64,000 bases of DNA from Mucilaginibacter celer (GTDB lineage: Bacteria; Bacteroidota; Bacteroidia; Sphingobacteriales; Sphingobacteriaceae): assembly GCF_003576455.2 (NCBI RefSeq), contig NZ_CP032869.1, forward strand, positions 6,696,001 to 6,760,000, written 5' to 3'. This document shows, in pieces, positions 39,390 to 48,473 of this stretch; the stretch's first letter is position 1, and each line of letters begins with the position of its first letter. Made by a program: the position numbers and the translations under genes. A model generated the notes under the pieces. The model was not told the DNA's origin. It did no database searches and saw only the letters and a program-made list of their open reading frames with translations.

Positions 39390-40931
39390 CTACAAAGGAA
39401 TATTCCCATGCTTCTTCCTCGGGTTATTCACCACTTTATTTTCCAGCATTTTAAATGCCTGGATCAGTTTAACCCTCGTTTCGGCGGGTTCAATTACCTC
39501 ATCAATAAAGCCACGTTCGGCAGCGCGGTAGGGGTTGGCAAAGGTATCGGAGTATAGCTGTTCCATTTCCAACCATTTGGCCTCGTGGTTGTCTGCTTTG
39601 CCTATCTCCCGTTTAAAAATAATCTCGGCAGCACCTTTGGCACCCATTACGGCAATCTCGGCCGATGGCCAGGCAAAGTTCATATCGGCACCGATGTGTT
39701 TGGAATTCATTACATCATAAGCGCCACCATAGGCCTTGCGTGTGATTACGGTAACACGAGGAACGGTAGCCTCGCAAAAGGCGTATAACAACTTAGCTCC
39801 GTTGGTGATGATGGCATTCCATTCCTGATCTGTGCCGGGTAAAAAGCCAGGTACATCTTCAAACACCAGCAGCGGGATATTGAAGCAATCGCAAAAACGG
39901 ACAAAGCGGGCACCTTTGGTTGAGGAATGAATGTCCAGTACACCTGCTAAAAATGCAGGCTGATTAGCAACAATGCCAATGCTTCTGCCTGCCAGCCGTG
40001 CGAAGCCAACCACCAGGTTTTCGGCAAAATCTTTATGTACTTCTAAAAATGAGTCTTTATCTATCACATGATCAATAACCTCGCGGATGTCGTAAGGGGT
40101 AGATGGGGCCGGAGGCAACAGCGAATTTAATTCGGGCCTGGTTTCATTACCGGTTTCGTAATGAAGGGATGGCGCTTTGTCTTCGCAATTTTGCGGCATA
40201 TAACTCAGCAACTGTTTAATGTGCTGAATCGCGGCAATCTCGTTAGCGCAGGCAAAATGCGTAACCCCCGATTTGGTAGCATGGGTATGCGCGCCGCCCA
40301 GTTCTTCAGAAGTTACTTCTTCATGTGTTACTGTTTTAACCACATTAGGCCCGGTTACAAACATGTACGAGGTATGCTCAACCATCAAAATAAAATCGGT
40401 AATGGCAGGTGAGTAAACCGCGCCTCCCGCGCATGGGCCCATAATGGCCGATATTTGCGGGATAACGCCCGAGGCCATGGTATTTCGGTAAAAAATATCG
40501 GCATAGCCACCTAATGATACCACACCCTCCTGTATCCGTGCCCCGCCCGAATCATTGAGCCCAACGAATGGTGCGCCGTTTTTAAGCGCCAGATCCATCA
40601 CTTTGCAGATTTTTTCGGCATGGGTTTCGGACAGCGAGCCGCCGAATACGGTAAAATCCTGCGAGAAAACATACACCAAACGGCCGTTTACGGTGCCATA
40701 GCCGGTAACAACACCATCGCCCGGATATTTTTCTTTCTCCATCCCGAAGTCGACAGAGCGGTGGGTCACCAGCATGCCAATCTCCTGGAACGAGCCTTCA
40801 TCCAGTAAAAAGTGCAACCGCTCGCGGGCGGTTAATTTTCCTTTTTTATGCTGACTTTCAATGCGGTGTGCGCCGCCGCCCTGCATGGCTTCTTCACGTT
40901 TGGCGCGTAATAGTTCAAGCTTTTTGTCCAC
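39390..40931 (-). CDS. Acyl-CoA carboxylase carboxyltransferase (beta) subunit
   Basis: The product is 513 aa, the normal length for propionyl-CoA carboxylase beta or methylmalonyl-CoA decarboxylase alpha chains. The two crotonase-like halves are visible: G-L-N-D-S-G-G-A-R-I-Q-E-G and M-G-P-C-A-G-G-A-V-Y-S-P in the first, and K-A-Y-G-G-A-Y-D-V-M and the final N-P-R-K-K-H-G-N-I-P-L in the second. It moves CO2 between carboxybiotin and an acyl-CoA. No biotin carrier or carboxylase subunit is adjacent, so the partner is encoded elsewhere. Confidence 0.88.
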   Translation of the reverse strand: MDKKLELLRAKREEAMQGGGAHRIESQHKKGKLTARERLHFLLDEGSFQEIGMLVTHRSVDFGMEKEKYPGDGVVTGYGTVNGRLVYVFSQDFTVFGGSLSETHAEKICKVMDLALKNGAPFVGLNDSGGARIQEGVVSLGGYADIFYRNTMASGVIPQISAIMGPCAGGAVYSPAITDFILMVEHTSYMFVTGPNVVKTVTHEEVTSEELGGAHTHATKSGVTHFACANEIAAIQHIKQLLSYMPQNCEDKAPSLHYETGNETRPELNSLLPPAPSTPYDIREVIDHVIDKDSFLEVHKDFAENLVVGFARLAGRSIGIVANQPAFLAGVLDIHSSTKGARFVRFCDCFNIPLLVFEDVPGFLPGTDQEWNAIITNGAKLLYAFCEATVPRVTVITRKAYGGAYDVMNSKHIGADMNFAWPSAEIAVMGAKGAAEIIFKREIGKADNHEAKWLEMEQLYSDTFANPYRAAERGFIDEVIEPAETRVKLIQAFKMLENKVVNNPRKKHGNIPL

Positions 40932-41024
40932 AATTCGGGTTATTGGTAATTAGCTAAAAATAGTAATTAAATTGTAACATTAGCTTTTAACGCTACGTTA
41001 CAACTATTACAAAGCATTTTTTTA

Positions 41025-41032
41025 TATATTTG
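41025..41032 (+). promoter_or_regulatory. Putative -7 box, possibly giving a leaderless transcript
   Basis: TATATTTG fits the consensus and ends 6 bp before the ATG at 41039; a GTTAC word lies about 20 bp upstream. If used, the transcript would start at or next to the start codon. Confidence 0.4.
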
Positions 41033-41038
41033 TGTTGG

Positions 41039-41371
41039 ATGAAAATCAGGAATAACAAAATATGGGTGGTGGCTCTTTTTATGGCTGTCTTCGTTGTGAA
41101 GATGGGCATTTCGCTTGCACCGGTATTTTTATTCCTGGATAATAAAACGGTGAGCGCGGTAATCCTTCAGTTGGAGCAGGAAAGCAAAACTGAAAAAGAC
41201 AGCCCAGAGAAAGACCTGATGAAGGAGAAAAAAACCTTCGATGAGTACGACTTTCACACCATCAATTTCATCACTTACATTACCGAATCCAAGGTTCTCC
41301 ATAACCAGGAAAACGCACTATATAAACAGGTTTATCACCCTGTAGTACCCACGCCCCCTCCAAACGTATAA
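41039..41371 (+). CDS. Hypothetical single-pass membrane protein
   Basis: The ATG at 41039 is chosen; the frame is also open from TTG 41030. The product is 110 aa. Residues about 8-30 are one hydrophobic segment, followed by a lysine/glutamate-rich stretch (E-Q-E-S-K-T-E-K-D-S-P-E-K-D) and a proline-ended tail (V-V-P-T-P-P-P-N-V). I do not recognise a family. It lies upstream of the SulP gene on the same strand, 77-104 bp away depending on the SulP start, and may be co-expressed. Confidence 0.55.
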   Translation: MKIRNNKIWVVALFMAVFVVKMGISLAPVFLFLDNKTVSAVILQLEQESKTEKDSPEKDLMKEKKTFDEYDFHTINFITYITESKVLHNQENALYKQVYHPVVPTPPPNV

Positions 41372-41475
41372 AATGATTTAACCGGATACTTCCCTATCCG
41401 GATTGCAACGCTTTTTAATCATTTTAACAATCTTACAATTTCATTCTTATGCAAATCAAGCAAGGTGAGTCTGCT

Positions 41476-43053
41476 ATGGGCAATCTCAACCTGAAAAAAT
41501 ATTTTTTGTCCAAAAATTTAAAAAGGGACATTCCGTCAAGTATCGTAGTATTCCTGGTGGCGTTGCCGCTATGTTTAGGTATAGCGCTGGCCTCGGGCGC
41601 GCCGCTTTTTTCCGGTATTTTAACCGGTATTATCGGTGGCATTGTTGTGGGTACGCTTAGCGGTTCACAATTAAGTGTTGCCGGTCCGGCGGCGGGTTTA
41701 ACGGTCATCGTATTAAACGGGATCCACTCGCTTGGTGCTTACGATACCTTTTTATTAGCTATTGTTATAGCAGGTGTCATCCAGATCATCCTTGGGTTGA
41801 TCAAGGCCGGTACCATCGCCAATTATTTCCCTTCATCGGTTATTGAGGGGATGCTGGCGGCGATAGGTATTATCCTCATCATGAAACAGTTCCCTCACGC
41901 TGTTGGTTATGATGCGGATTTTGAAGGCGATGAAGGCTTTAGCCAGGCCGACGAGCATAATACTTTTTCGGGTATAACGCGGGCCTTCGCCCGAATAAAT
42001 TACGGCGCGGTGATCATTGCCCTCGTATCATTGGCATTCATGATCTACTGGCCTAAATTTAAAAAGCTGGCTATAGTACCTGCCCCTTTGCTGGTGGTAG
42101 TGGCCGGTATTGGTTTAAGCCTTGCGTTTTCGGGAACGGGGCTTGCCTTGCTTGATAAACAGTTTGTACGTATTCCGCTGGTAAACAGCAGCGCCGAGTT
42201 TTTCGCGCTGTTCAAATCGCCGGATTTTAGCCAGATAGGCAATAAACAGGTTTGGATAACGGCCGCTACTATTGCCATTGTGGCCAGTTTAGAAACCCTG
42301 CTGAGTTTGGAAGCGGTAGATAAGATTGACCCTATTAAACGTATTTCGCCAACCAACCGCGAGTTGCTTGCCCAGGGCGTGGGCAATATAGTAAGCGGTA
42401 TGCTTGGCGGCCTGCCCATGACGGCGGTTATCGTACGTTCATCGGCTAACGTAAACTCCGGCGCGCGTACAAAAATGAGCGCTATTATACATGGTATACT
42501 GTTATTGGTTGCATTACTGGCAATTCCGGCCTTGATTAACCATATCCCGCTGTCGTGCCTGGCAGCGATCCTGCTGATGACTGGGTATAAACTGGCTCGT
42601 ATAAGCCTGTTCAAGCACATGTGGCACCAGGGCTTGAGCCAGTTTATCCCTTTCGTGGTAACCATTGTAGCCGTAGTAATGACCGATTTGCTCATCGGTG
42701 TAGGTATAGGTATGCTGGTAGGGATCTTTTATATTCTGCGTACAAACCTGCGTAACCCGTACTTCTACCGGATTGAAAAGAACGGCAGCAAAGAAGTGAT
42801 CAAACTGAAGCTGGCCGAGGAAGTATCCTTCCTGAACAAGGCTGCCATACAGGTAACGCTTACCAGCCTACCGCAGGGCAGCGAAGTGCTGATTGACGGA
42901 TCCAACTCGAGATATATCGATCCGGATGTGCTGGAGATCATTCATAATTACAAGCACAATGCCTACACCAAAGGCATTATAGTGCAATTACAGGATGTAA
43001 AGGAAAAGTACGATGTACCTCCTTTAAAAGAACTGGTTTATAACCCCAACTAA
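41476..43053 (+). CDS. SulP-family inorganic anion transporter with STAS domain
   Basis: The start at 41476 is preferred because AAGGTGAG lies about 8 nt upstream; an in-frame ATG at 41449 is the alternative. The product is about 525 aa. It has D-I-P-S-S-I-V-V-F-L-V-A-L-P-L-C-L-G-I-A in the first helix, G-S-Q-L-S-V-A-G-P-A-A-G-L in the substrate-binding half-helix, and a C-terminal STAS domain (about the last 100 residues, with V-L-I-D-G-S-N-S-R-Y-I-D-P). A beta-carbonic anhydrase follows after 13 bp, so bicarbonate is the likely substrate; sulfate remains possible. Confidence 0.9.
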   Translation: MGNLNLKKYFLSKNLKRDIPSSIVVFLVALPLCLGIALASGAPLFSGILTGIIGGIVVGTLSGSQLSVAGPAAGLTVIVLNGIHSLGAYDTFLLAIVIAGVIQIILGLIKAGTIANYFPSSVIEGMLAAIGIILIMKQFPHAVGYDADFEGDEGFSQADEHNTFSGITRAFARINYGAVIIALVSLAFMIYWPKFKKLAIVPAPLLVVVAGIGLSLAFSGTGLALLDKQFVRIPLVNSSAEFFALFKSPDFSQIGNKQVWITAATIAIVASLETLLSLEAVDKIDPIKRISPTNRELLAQGVGNIVSGMLGGLPMTAVIVRSSANVNSGARTKMSAIIHGILLLVALLAIPALINHIPLSCLAAILLMTGYKLARISLFKHMWHQGLSQFIPFVVTIVAVVMTDLLIGVGIGMLVGIFYILRTNLRNPYFYRIEKNGSKEVIKLKLAEEVSFLNKAAIQVTLTSLPQGSEVLIDGSNSRYIDPDVLEIIHNYKHNAYTKGIIVQLQDVKEKYDVPPLKELVYNPN

Positions 43054-43066
43054 AAAACAAAAAACA

Positions 43067-43783
43067 ATGTCGACACAAGAAAACAAAAACGGCAAAGCCG
43101 CGATAAATATCAGCGAAATCAGGTTAGCGCAATCAAACAGCTACAATAAATTAATAGCAAACAATGCTGCCTGGGTTGAGCGTAAACTGGCCGAAGACGG
43201 CGAATTTTTCAAAAACCTGGCCAAAGGCCAAAGCCCGGAAGTGCTGTGGATAGGCTGCTCAGACAGCCGCGTACCTGCAAACGAGGTAACCGGCACCAAA
43301 CCCGGCGAAGTGTTTGTACACCGCAACATTGCCAACGTATGCGTACACTCAGACATGAACATGCTGAGCGTGCTTGACTATGCCGTAAACGTGCTTAAAG
43401 TAAAACACGTAATTGTTGCAGGCCATTACGGTTGCGGTGGCGTAGCCGCCGCCATGAGCCACAAACAATTTGGCCTGATTGATAACTGGCTGCGCCATAT
43501 TAAAGACGTATACCGTTTACACGCCAACGAGCTTGACCGCATTACCGACGAAACAACCCGCGTTAACCGCCTGGTTGAGCTGAACGTTACCGAGCAGGTT
43601 TACAACCTGTGCAAAACCACCATTATCCAAAACGCGTGGAAAGAGCGCCACGACCTGGAAGTGCATGGTTGGGTAATTGACCTGGCCAGCGGTTTGGTGA
43701 AAGATTTGAAAGTAACCAGCAGCAGCCCCGATAATTTAGGTTATGTATATGATTTAAATGTTGAAGCGGTAGCTGCACACTAA
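43067..43783 (+). CDS. Beta-class carbonic anhydrase
   Basis: The product is 238 aa. Zinc ligands are Cys64 (G-C-S-D-S-R), His120 and Cys123 (G-H-Y-G-C-G-G), with the catalytic Asp66-Arg68 pair. It interconverts CO2 and bicarbonate. It is 13 bp after the SulP gene and most likely in one operon with it, supplying or using the transported bicarbonate. A terminator follows. It is closely similar to the second anhydrase at 45923-46579. Confidence 0.95.
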   Translation: MSTQENKNGKAAINISEIRLAQSNSYNKLIANNAAWVERKLAEDGEFFKNLAKGQSPEVLWIGCSDSRVPANEVTGTKPGEVFVHRNIANVCVHSDMNMLSVLDYAVNVLKVKHVIVAGHYGCGGVAAAMSHKQFGLIDNWLRHIKDVYRLHANELDRITDETTRVNRLVELNVTEQVYNLCKTTIIQNAWKERHDLEVHGWVIDLASGLVKDLKVTSSSPDNLGYVYDLNVEAVAAH

Positions 43784-43846
43784 AATATAATTTGATCAGT
43801 GCTTCCTACGCTGTAAGGGGCGGAGGGAGGTTTGATTGTTAAGTTG

Positions 43847-43881
43847 ATCCCGGCTAACAGGAAGTGGCCGGGATTTTTTTT
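43847..43881 (+). terminator. Terminator after the SulP-carbonic anhydrase operon
   Basis: ATCCCGGC and GGCCGGGAT-type arms around a short loop, followed by eight T residues. Confidence 0.8.
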
Positions 43882-43887
43882 GCCCCT

Positions 43888-43940
43888 CACCGGAGTTGCA
43901 AACTCCGGGCATAGTTAGTTTGAAGTCGGAGACTTCAAAC
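43888..43940. repeat. Double palindrome repeat, family G
   Basis: CCGGAGTTTGC-type hairpin (CCGGAGTT, loop GCA, AACTCCGG at 43889-43908) is followed by GTTTGAAGTCGGAGACTTC plus AAAC (43918-43940), a perfect 10-bp stem with a GGA loop. Two adjacent hairpins like this are typical of REP-type elements. Confidence 0.6.
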
Positions 43941-43977
43941 GGTTGGGAATTAGAAAATCAATTAATTCTCCGGTATG

Positions 43978-44886
43978 CTATCTTTTTATACCTCTTTTGT
44001 TCATTTCGATACTGAAGCTATTTATCATTTCGGCAGGTGCTGGTAGAAGAGTAAAGCGGTTTTTGGAGTCAAAGGAATATCTAAAGAATGCCGGAATTCC
44101 TTTTTCAATTTTATTTGCAGTGTCATAATGGTAGATTATTATGCAATAAAATGTATCGTTCAGGTCAATGTAATCTTTATAAACAGGTAACCCTCCTGTT
44201 TTTATTTCCAACATATTCGGGCTAAGATCTGCGTTTGTATTATTAAGTTGAGTGTTGAAGTAAAGAAAAGACGGATTAAAAACACTTATTCGAATACTGT
44301 CTGCATGTGCCCAAAGGTTACCGGTGTTTCGTATTCGAAATGAAACTAAGGGAGTGGTGGCTCTGCTTCGATTTATAATTACAGAATCAATCGTGAAAAT
44401 AGCTTTATTTCTCTCATAAATATCGGCGGATTGTCGTTCTTGTAAATTAAATTGAGCTTCAGCTGTTTCCGCTTGCTTTGATATCGCCTTTAGTTGTTGT
44501 TTATTAATAAGAGCCTGTTGAGCGAAACTTACTATTTGAAATGAATCATTGCGATGTATTCTTATAGAGTCAAAATATTTATGAGTTTGTTCTTGCTTTT
44601 CATCTGCAGCTTGTTTCTTGTCTCGCTCTAACTCATTTTTCTTGGATCTTTCTATCTCTTGCTTAGATAATTCATATTGTTGTTGAGCCAATATTAATTG
44701 CTCCTTTGCACTGTTATTTGACTTTTCACTTTCCTCTATACCTTTATTTGAATAATGTACAGTTATTATGAGAGCTATAAGAGTAACGAATGTTGCAATT
44801 ATATTGGTATAAGTTTGAGCGGTGGATTGATTGTTATTAATCCATTTGAATGGATTGTAGGAGATTTGATTTCTACGCCGTCTCAT
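43978..44886 (-). CDS. Hypothetical membrane-anchored coiled-coil protein
   Basis: The product is 302 aa. A basic N-terminus (R-R-R-R-N) is followed by one membrane helix (about residues 27-46, I-I-A-T-F-V-T-L-I-A-L-I-I-T-V). A long Gln/Lys/Glu-rich coiled coil (about 50-150) comes next, then a beta-rich C-terminal domain. The gene is visibly richer in A and T than its neighbours, which suggests recent acquisition. I do not recognise the family. The layout would fit an anchored sensor or a structural protein. Confidence 0.65.
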   Translation of the reverse strand: MRRRRNQISYNPFKWINNNQSTAQTYTNIIATFVTLIALIITVHYSNKGIEESEKSNNSAKEQLILAQQQYELSKQEIERSKKNELERDKKQAADEKQEQTHKYFDSIRIHRNDSFQIVSFAQQALINKQQLKAISKQAETAEAQFNLQERQSADIYERNKAIFTIDSVIINRSRATTPLVSFRIRNTGNLWAHADSIRISVFNPSFLYFNTQLNNTNADLSPNMLEIKTGGLPVYKDYIDLNDTFYCIIIYHYDTANKIEKGIPAFFRYSFDSKNRFTLLPAPAEMINSFSIEMNKRGIKR

Positions 44887-45154
44887 GACATTCTCCTTTC
44901 TTACTGCAAATAGATTTGATTGTCTTTAACATGTGAAAAGTTTAGCTTATAAATATCAATAAAATCAACATTGTAAACAATAAATAAACTTTATTCAAGA
45001 TGCTGGCTGCATGGAGTCTGAAACTTCATAATGCGTTTTTAGAGTTTTTACTCCTCCTCTGTTTAAAATAACATCTGTAGCCTCAAACAAGCACGGCTCC
45101 ATACGGTTAAGTTTTTTGTAAATTTAACTAAGCCCCCGGGGTAATAAAATAGCT
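44887..45154. other. Gene-free stretch between divergent genes
   Basis: AT-rich sequence that must hold the promoters of both flanking genes. No clear TTTG/TAnnTTTG pair and no strong hairpin were found. Confidence 0.4.
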
Positions 45155-45904
45155 ATGCTTAAAGCAGTAAAAGACCAACGTACCCTAAAAGAAAACCTGA
45201 TGCTGGCCTCATCAACCGCCTTTGTAGCCGGTGTTACCAATGTGGCAGGGATGCTGGCCTTTTTGGTTTTTACATCCAACGTTACCGGGCATGTGGCAAA
45301 CCTGGCCAAGCACATTGTGGAGCAGAACTATCACCAGATGATCATTTTTGTGGTGTGGTTGCTGATGTTTTTTGCCGGGGCATTTGTATCGAGTTTTATT
45401 ATCCGCTCGTTTAGTGATAAAAGCAGGTGGCGGGCAAATTCAACCCCTATGGTAATTGAGGCTATTATACTGCTGGCAGTTGCCGTTTACGGGCATAATT
45501 TTTACAAGGAAACTGATACCGAGCGCGAGATAGTAATTTGCGCCATTTTATTTTCGATGGGTTTGCAAAATAGTTTGGTGTCCAATATCTCCGGCGGACT
45601 GATCAAATCAAGCCATTTAACAGGTTTGTTTACTGATTTGGGTAGCGAGGTGGCCGAGCGTTTTCATCCTACTACTAAAGATGTTAAACCCGTGGAGAAT
45701 AAAATCCTGATCAGGTGCACCGTGTTGGGTTTTTATTTATTTGGAGGACTGGTTGGCGGTTACTTTTTTAACCTGTACGAGTTTACCATATTTTACTTCA
45801 TCCCGTTAATTTTGCTCACCATTATGTATTATGATGTTTCGCCCCTTGCTTTGCATAAACTAAGCCGTATGTTTGCAGCGGGCAAACGCCAAACCGCATC
45901 TTAA
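45155..45904 (+). CDS. YoaK/DUF1275-family membrane protein
   Basis: The product is 249 aa with six hydrophobic segments. A-S-S-T-A-F-V-A-G-V-T-N-V-A-G, then S-N-V-T-G-H-V-A-N-L-A, and M-G-L-Q-N-S-L-V-S-N-I-S-G-G and S-S-H-L-T-G-L-F-T-D-L-G are hallmark motifs of this family. Its function is not established. It is followed 18 bp later by the second carbonic anhydrase, so a link to CO2 or anion handling is suggested by context only. Confidence 0.88.
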   Translation: MLKAVKDQRTLKENLMLASSTAFVAGVTNVAGMLAFLVFTSNVTGHVANLAKHIVEQNYHQMIIFVVWLLMFFAGAFVSSFIIRSFSDKSRWRANSTPMVIEAIILLAVAVYGHNFYKETDTEREIVICAILFSMGLQNSLVSNISGGLIKSSHLTGLFTDLGSEVAERFHPTTKDVKPVENKILIRCTVLGFYLFGGLVGGYFFNLYEFTIFYFIPLILLTIMYYDVSPLALHKLSRMFAAGKRQTAS

Positions 45905-45922
45905 AACATCAATCATTAAACT

Positions 45923-46579
45923 ATGAGTTCTGAAATTCACGACACCAGCCACATCACCTACGAAGGCCTGCTGGAAGGAAACAAAAAGTTCATCGCCGGT
46001 GCCTTAGCCGAAGATCCGGAATACTTTGATAAACTTGCCAACGGTCAAAAACCGCCTGTGCTTTGGATTGGTTGCGCCGATAGCCGCGTACCCGCCAACC
46101 AGATTACCAATACCGCCCCGGGCGAGATTTTTGTACACCGTAACATAGCCAACATGGTGATCCACTCGGATATGAACATGTTATCTGTACTGGATTACGC
46201 GGTGAACGTATTGAAAGTAAAACACGTAATAGTAACAGGTCACTACGGTTGCGGTGGTGTAAACGCCGCCATGGGTAACAACCAGTTCGGCCTGATTGAT
46301 AACTGGCTGCGCCACATTAAAGACGTTTACCGTTTACACGCAGACGAGCTCGACGCCATTGAAAACGAAACCGACCGCAGCAACCGCCTGGTGGAACTAA
46401 ACGTGATTGAGAACGTGAACAACCTCTGCAAAACATCCATCGTGCAAAACGCCTGGAAAAACGGCCAGCCGCTTTCTGTACATGGTTGGGTTTACAGCCT
46501 GAGTACAGGTGTTATTAATGATATGAAAGTAAGCACCTCCAGCAATGAAAATATGGATGCGGTGTTTAAGTTTAAATAG
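45923..46579 (+). CDS. Beta-class carbonic anhydrase, second paralogue
   Basis: The product is 218 aa. Zinc ligands are Cys51, His107 and Cys110, with the Asp53-Arg55 pair (C-A-D-S-R). It shares long identical runs with the 43067-43783 enzyme, especially around H-S-D-M-N-M-L-S-V-L-D-Y-A-V and F-G-L-I-D-N-W-L-R-H-I-K-D-V-Y, so the two are recent paralogues. It is probably co-transcribed with the YoaK-like gene. Confidence 0.95.
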   Translation: MSSEIHDTSHITYEGLLEGNKKFIAGALAEDPEYFDKLANGQKPPVLWIGCADSRVPANQITNTAPGEIFVHRNIANMVIHSDMNMLSVLDYAVNVLKVKHVIVTGHYGCGGVNAAMGNNQFGLIDNWLRHIKDVYRLHADELDAIENETDRSNRLVELNVIENVNNLCKTSIVQNAWKNGQPLSVHGWVYSLSTGVINDMKVSTSSNENMDAVFKFK

Positions 46580-46694
46580 AAGAGAGTTCATGGTTGATGG
46601 TTCATAGATCATAGCATCAACCGCGTTAAAATAAAAATGGTTCATGGTACATTGCATTTTGCTATGAACTATGAACCATTATCTATGATCTAAA
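46580..46694. repeat. Phrase-type hairpin between convergent genes
   Basis: ATGGTTCATAG (46597-46607) and CTATGAACCAT (46669-46679) are perfect 11-bp inverted repeats. The words GGTTCATGGT and GATCATAG / CTATGATC give further pairing. It could terminate transcription from both sides. Confidence 0.55.
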
Positions 46695-48332
46695 TTAAAC
46701 CTCCTTCGCCAAAAACGGATACCTGTAATCCTTCGGCGGATCAAAAGTTTCTTTAATGGTACGTGGAGATACCCAACGCAACAGGTTGATCATCGATCCG
46801 GCTTTGTCATTAGTGCCCGATCCTCTGGCGCCGCCAAATGGCTGCTGACCAACTACCGCGCCTGTAGGTTTATCGTTGATGTAGAAGTTACCTGCCGCGT
46901 TGCGTAAACGGGTGGTAGCTTTCTCAATAGCATACCTATCCTGCGAGATAATTGAGCCTGTAAGCGCATAGATAGAAGTTTTATCTACTACCTCAAGGAT
47001 CTCGTCAAATTTGTCATCCTCATAAACGTAAACAGTAAGTACCGGGCCAAAAAGCTCTTCGCACATGGTTACGTAGTATGGATCTTCAACTTTTAATACG
47101 GTAGGCTCAATGAACCAGCCTTGCGATTTATCGTAGTTACCACCGGCAACAACTTCAACACCTTCATCTGCTTTGGCAGCATCGATGTATTTGGCGAGTT
47201 TATCAAACGATACTTCGGTGATTACGGCGTTTACAAAATTTTCAAAATCCTCTACCGGGCCAATTTTAAACGAAGTGATATCGCGCTGCATGTTTTCTTT
47301 AACGGCAGGCCATAGCGAAGCCGGGATGTAGGCGCGTGAAGCCGCCGAACATTTTTGTCCCTGGTATTCAAACGCGCCGCGAACAAGGGCGGTGCTCACT
47401 ACGTCGGCATTGGCGCTTGGGTGGGCAAGCACAAAGTCTTTTCCGCCGGTTTCGCCTACAATGCGTGGGTAGGTTTTGTATTTGTGGATATTGGTACCAA
47501 TAGTTTGCCAGATGTTCTGGAATACTTTGGTTGAGCCTGTAAAGTGGATGCCTGCAAAATCGGGGTGGTTGAAGATCACCTCGCCAGCAACAGGGCCATC
47601 AACATAAATTAAGTTGATAACGCCATCTGGTACACCGGCTTCTTTAAATATCTTCATGATTACGTTGGCGGCATAGATCTGCGGATAGGCAGGTTTCCAA
47701 ACCACTACATTACCCATCATGGCAGCAGATGCAGGCAGGTTACCCGCAATAGCCGTAAAGTTGAACGGAGTTAACGCGAACACGAAACCTTCCAGTGGGC
47801 GTTGCTCCACACGGTTCCAAACCCCTTTGCCAGATACTGGTGGCTGTTGTTTGTAGATTTCGGTCATGTATTCTACGTTGAAACGCAGGAAGTCAATAAA
47901 CTCGCAAGCAGAATCTATCTCAGCCTGGTAGGCATTTTTTGATTGACCAAGCATGGTAGCCGCGTTAATTTCGGCACGGTATGGACCGGCAACTAAATCT
48001 GCAGCTTTCAGGAAAATGGCTGCACGTTGCTCCCAGGCCAGGTTTTCCCAATCCGCTTTGGCTGCAAGAGCAGCATCAATAGCGGCGGTAACATGGCTCG
48101 CGTCGCCCTCGCTGAAGGTAGCCAGCAAGTGTTTATGATCATGCGGCGGACGGATTTCCAGTTTAGTGTTAGTGCGCACTTCCTTGCCGCCAATGTACAT
48201 AGGTATATCAATCTGCTGCGCGCGACCAGCCTCCAAAGCTGCCTTCAACGCAACACGCTCCAAACTCCGCGGACCGTAATTCAATACGGGCTCATTAACC
48301 GGAGCCGGAACATTAAAAAATCCTTTTAGCAT
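46695..48332 (-). CDS. pruA: L-glutamate gamma-semialdehyde (1-pyrroline-5-carboxylate) dehydrogenase
   Basis: The start at 48332 (M-L-K-G-F-F-N-V-P) is preferred over one 24 bp upstream. The product is about 545 aa. It oxidises glutamate semialdehyde to glutamate with NAD in proline breakdown. The aldehyde-dehydrogenase motifs are present: T-P-F-N-F-T-A-I (cofactor), V-G-E-T-G-G-K-D-F (general-base Glu), and Y-Q-G-Q-K-C-S-A-A-S-R (catalytic Cys). It is the separate dehydrogenase form, not fused to proline dehydrogenase. Confidence 0.93.
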   Translation of the reverse strand: MLKGFFNVPAPVNEPVLNYGPRSLERVALKAALEAGRAQQIDIPMYIGGKEVRTNTKLEIRPPHDHKHLLATFSEGDASHVTAAIDAALAAKADWENLAWEQRAAIFLKAADLVAGPYRAEINAATMLGQSKNAYQAEIDSACEFIDFLRFNVEYMTEIYKQQPPVSGKGVWNRVEQRPLEGFVFALTPFNFTAIAGNLPASAAMMGNVVVWKPAYPQIYAANVIMKIFKEAGVPDGVINLIYVDGPVAGEVIFNHPDFAGIHFTGSTKVFQNIWQTIGTNIHKYKTYPRIVGETGGKDFVLAHPSANADVVSTALVRGAFEYQGQKCSAASRAYIPASLWPAVKENMQRDITSFKIGPVEDFENFVNAVITEVSFDKLAKYIDAAKADEGVEVVAGGNYDKSQGWFIEPTVLKVEDPYYVTMCEELFGPVLTVYVYEDDKFDEILEVVDKTSIYALTGSIISQDRYAIEKATTRLRNAAGNFYINDKPTGAVVGQQPFGGARGSGTNDKAGSMINLLRWVSPRTIKETFDPPKDYRYPFLAKEV

Positions 48333-48473
48333 AGTGGGTAATTTATGTGGAGGCAAAGATAGGGATTTTGTGGGGGATGGGGGAAGGGGAAATATACTTG
48401 AAAAGCATCACTCGTGTTATTGGATAATTATTATAATTTGTAGATTACCAAAGAATAATATTATTGAATTAAA

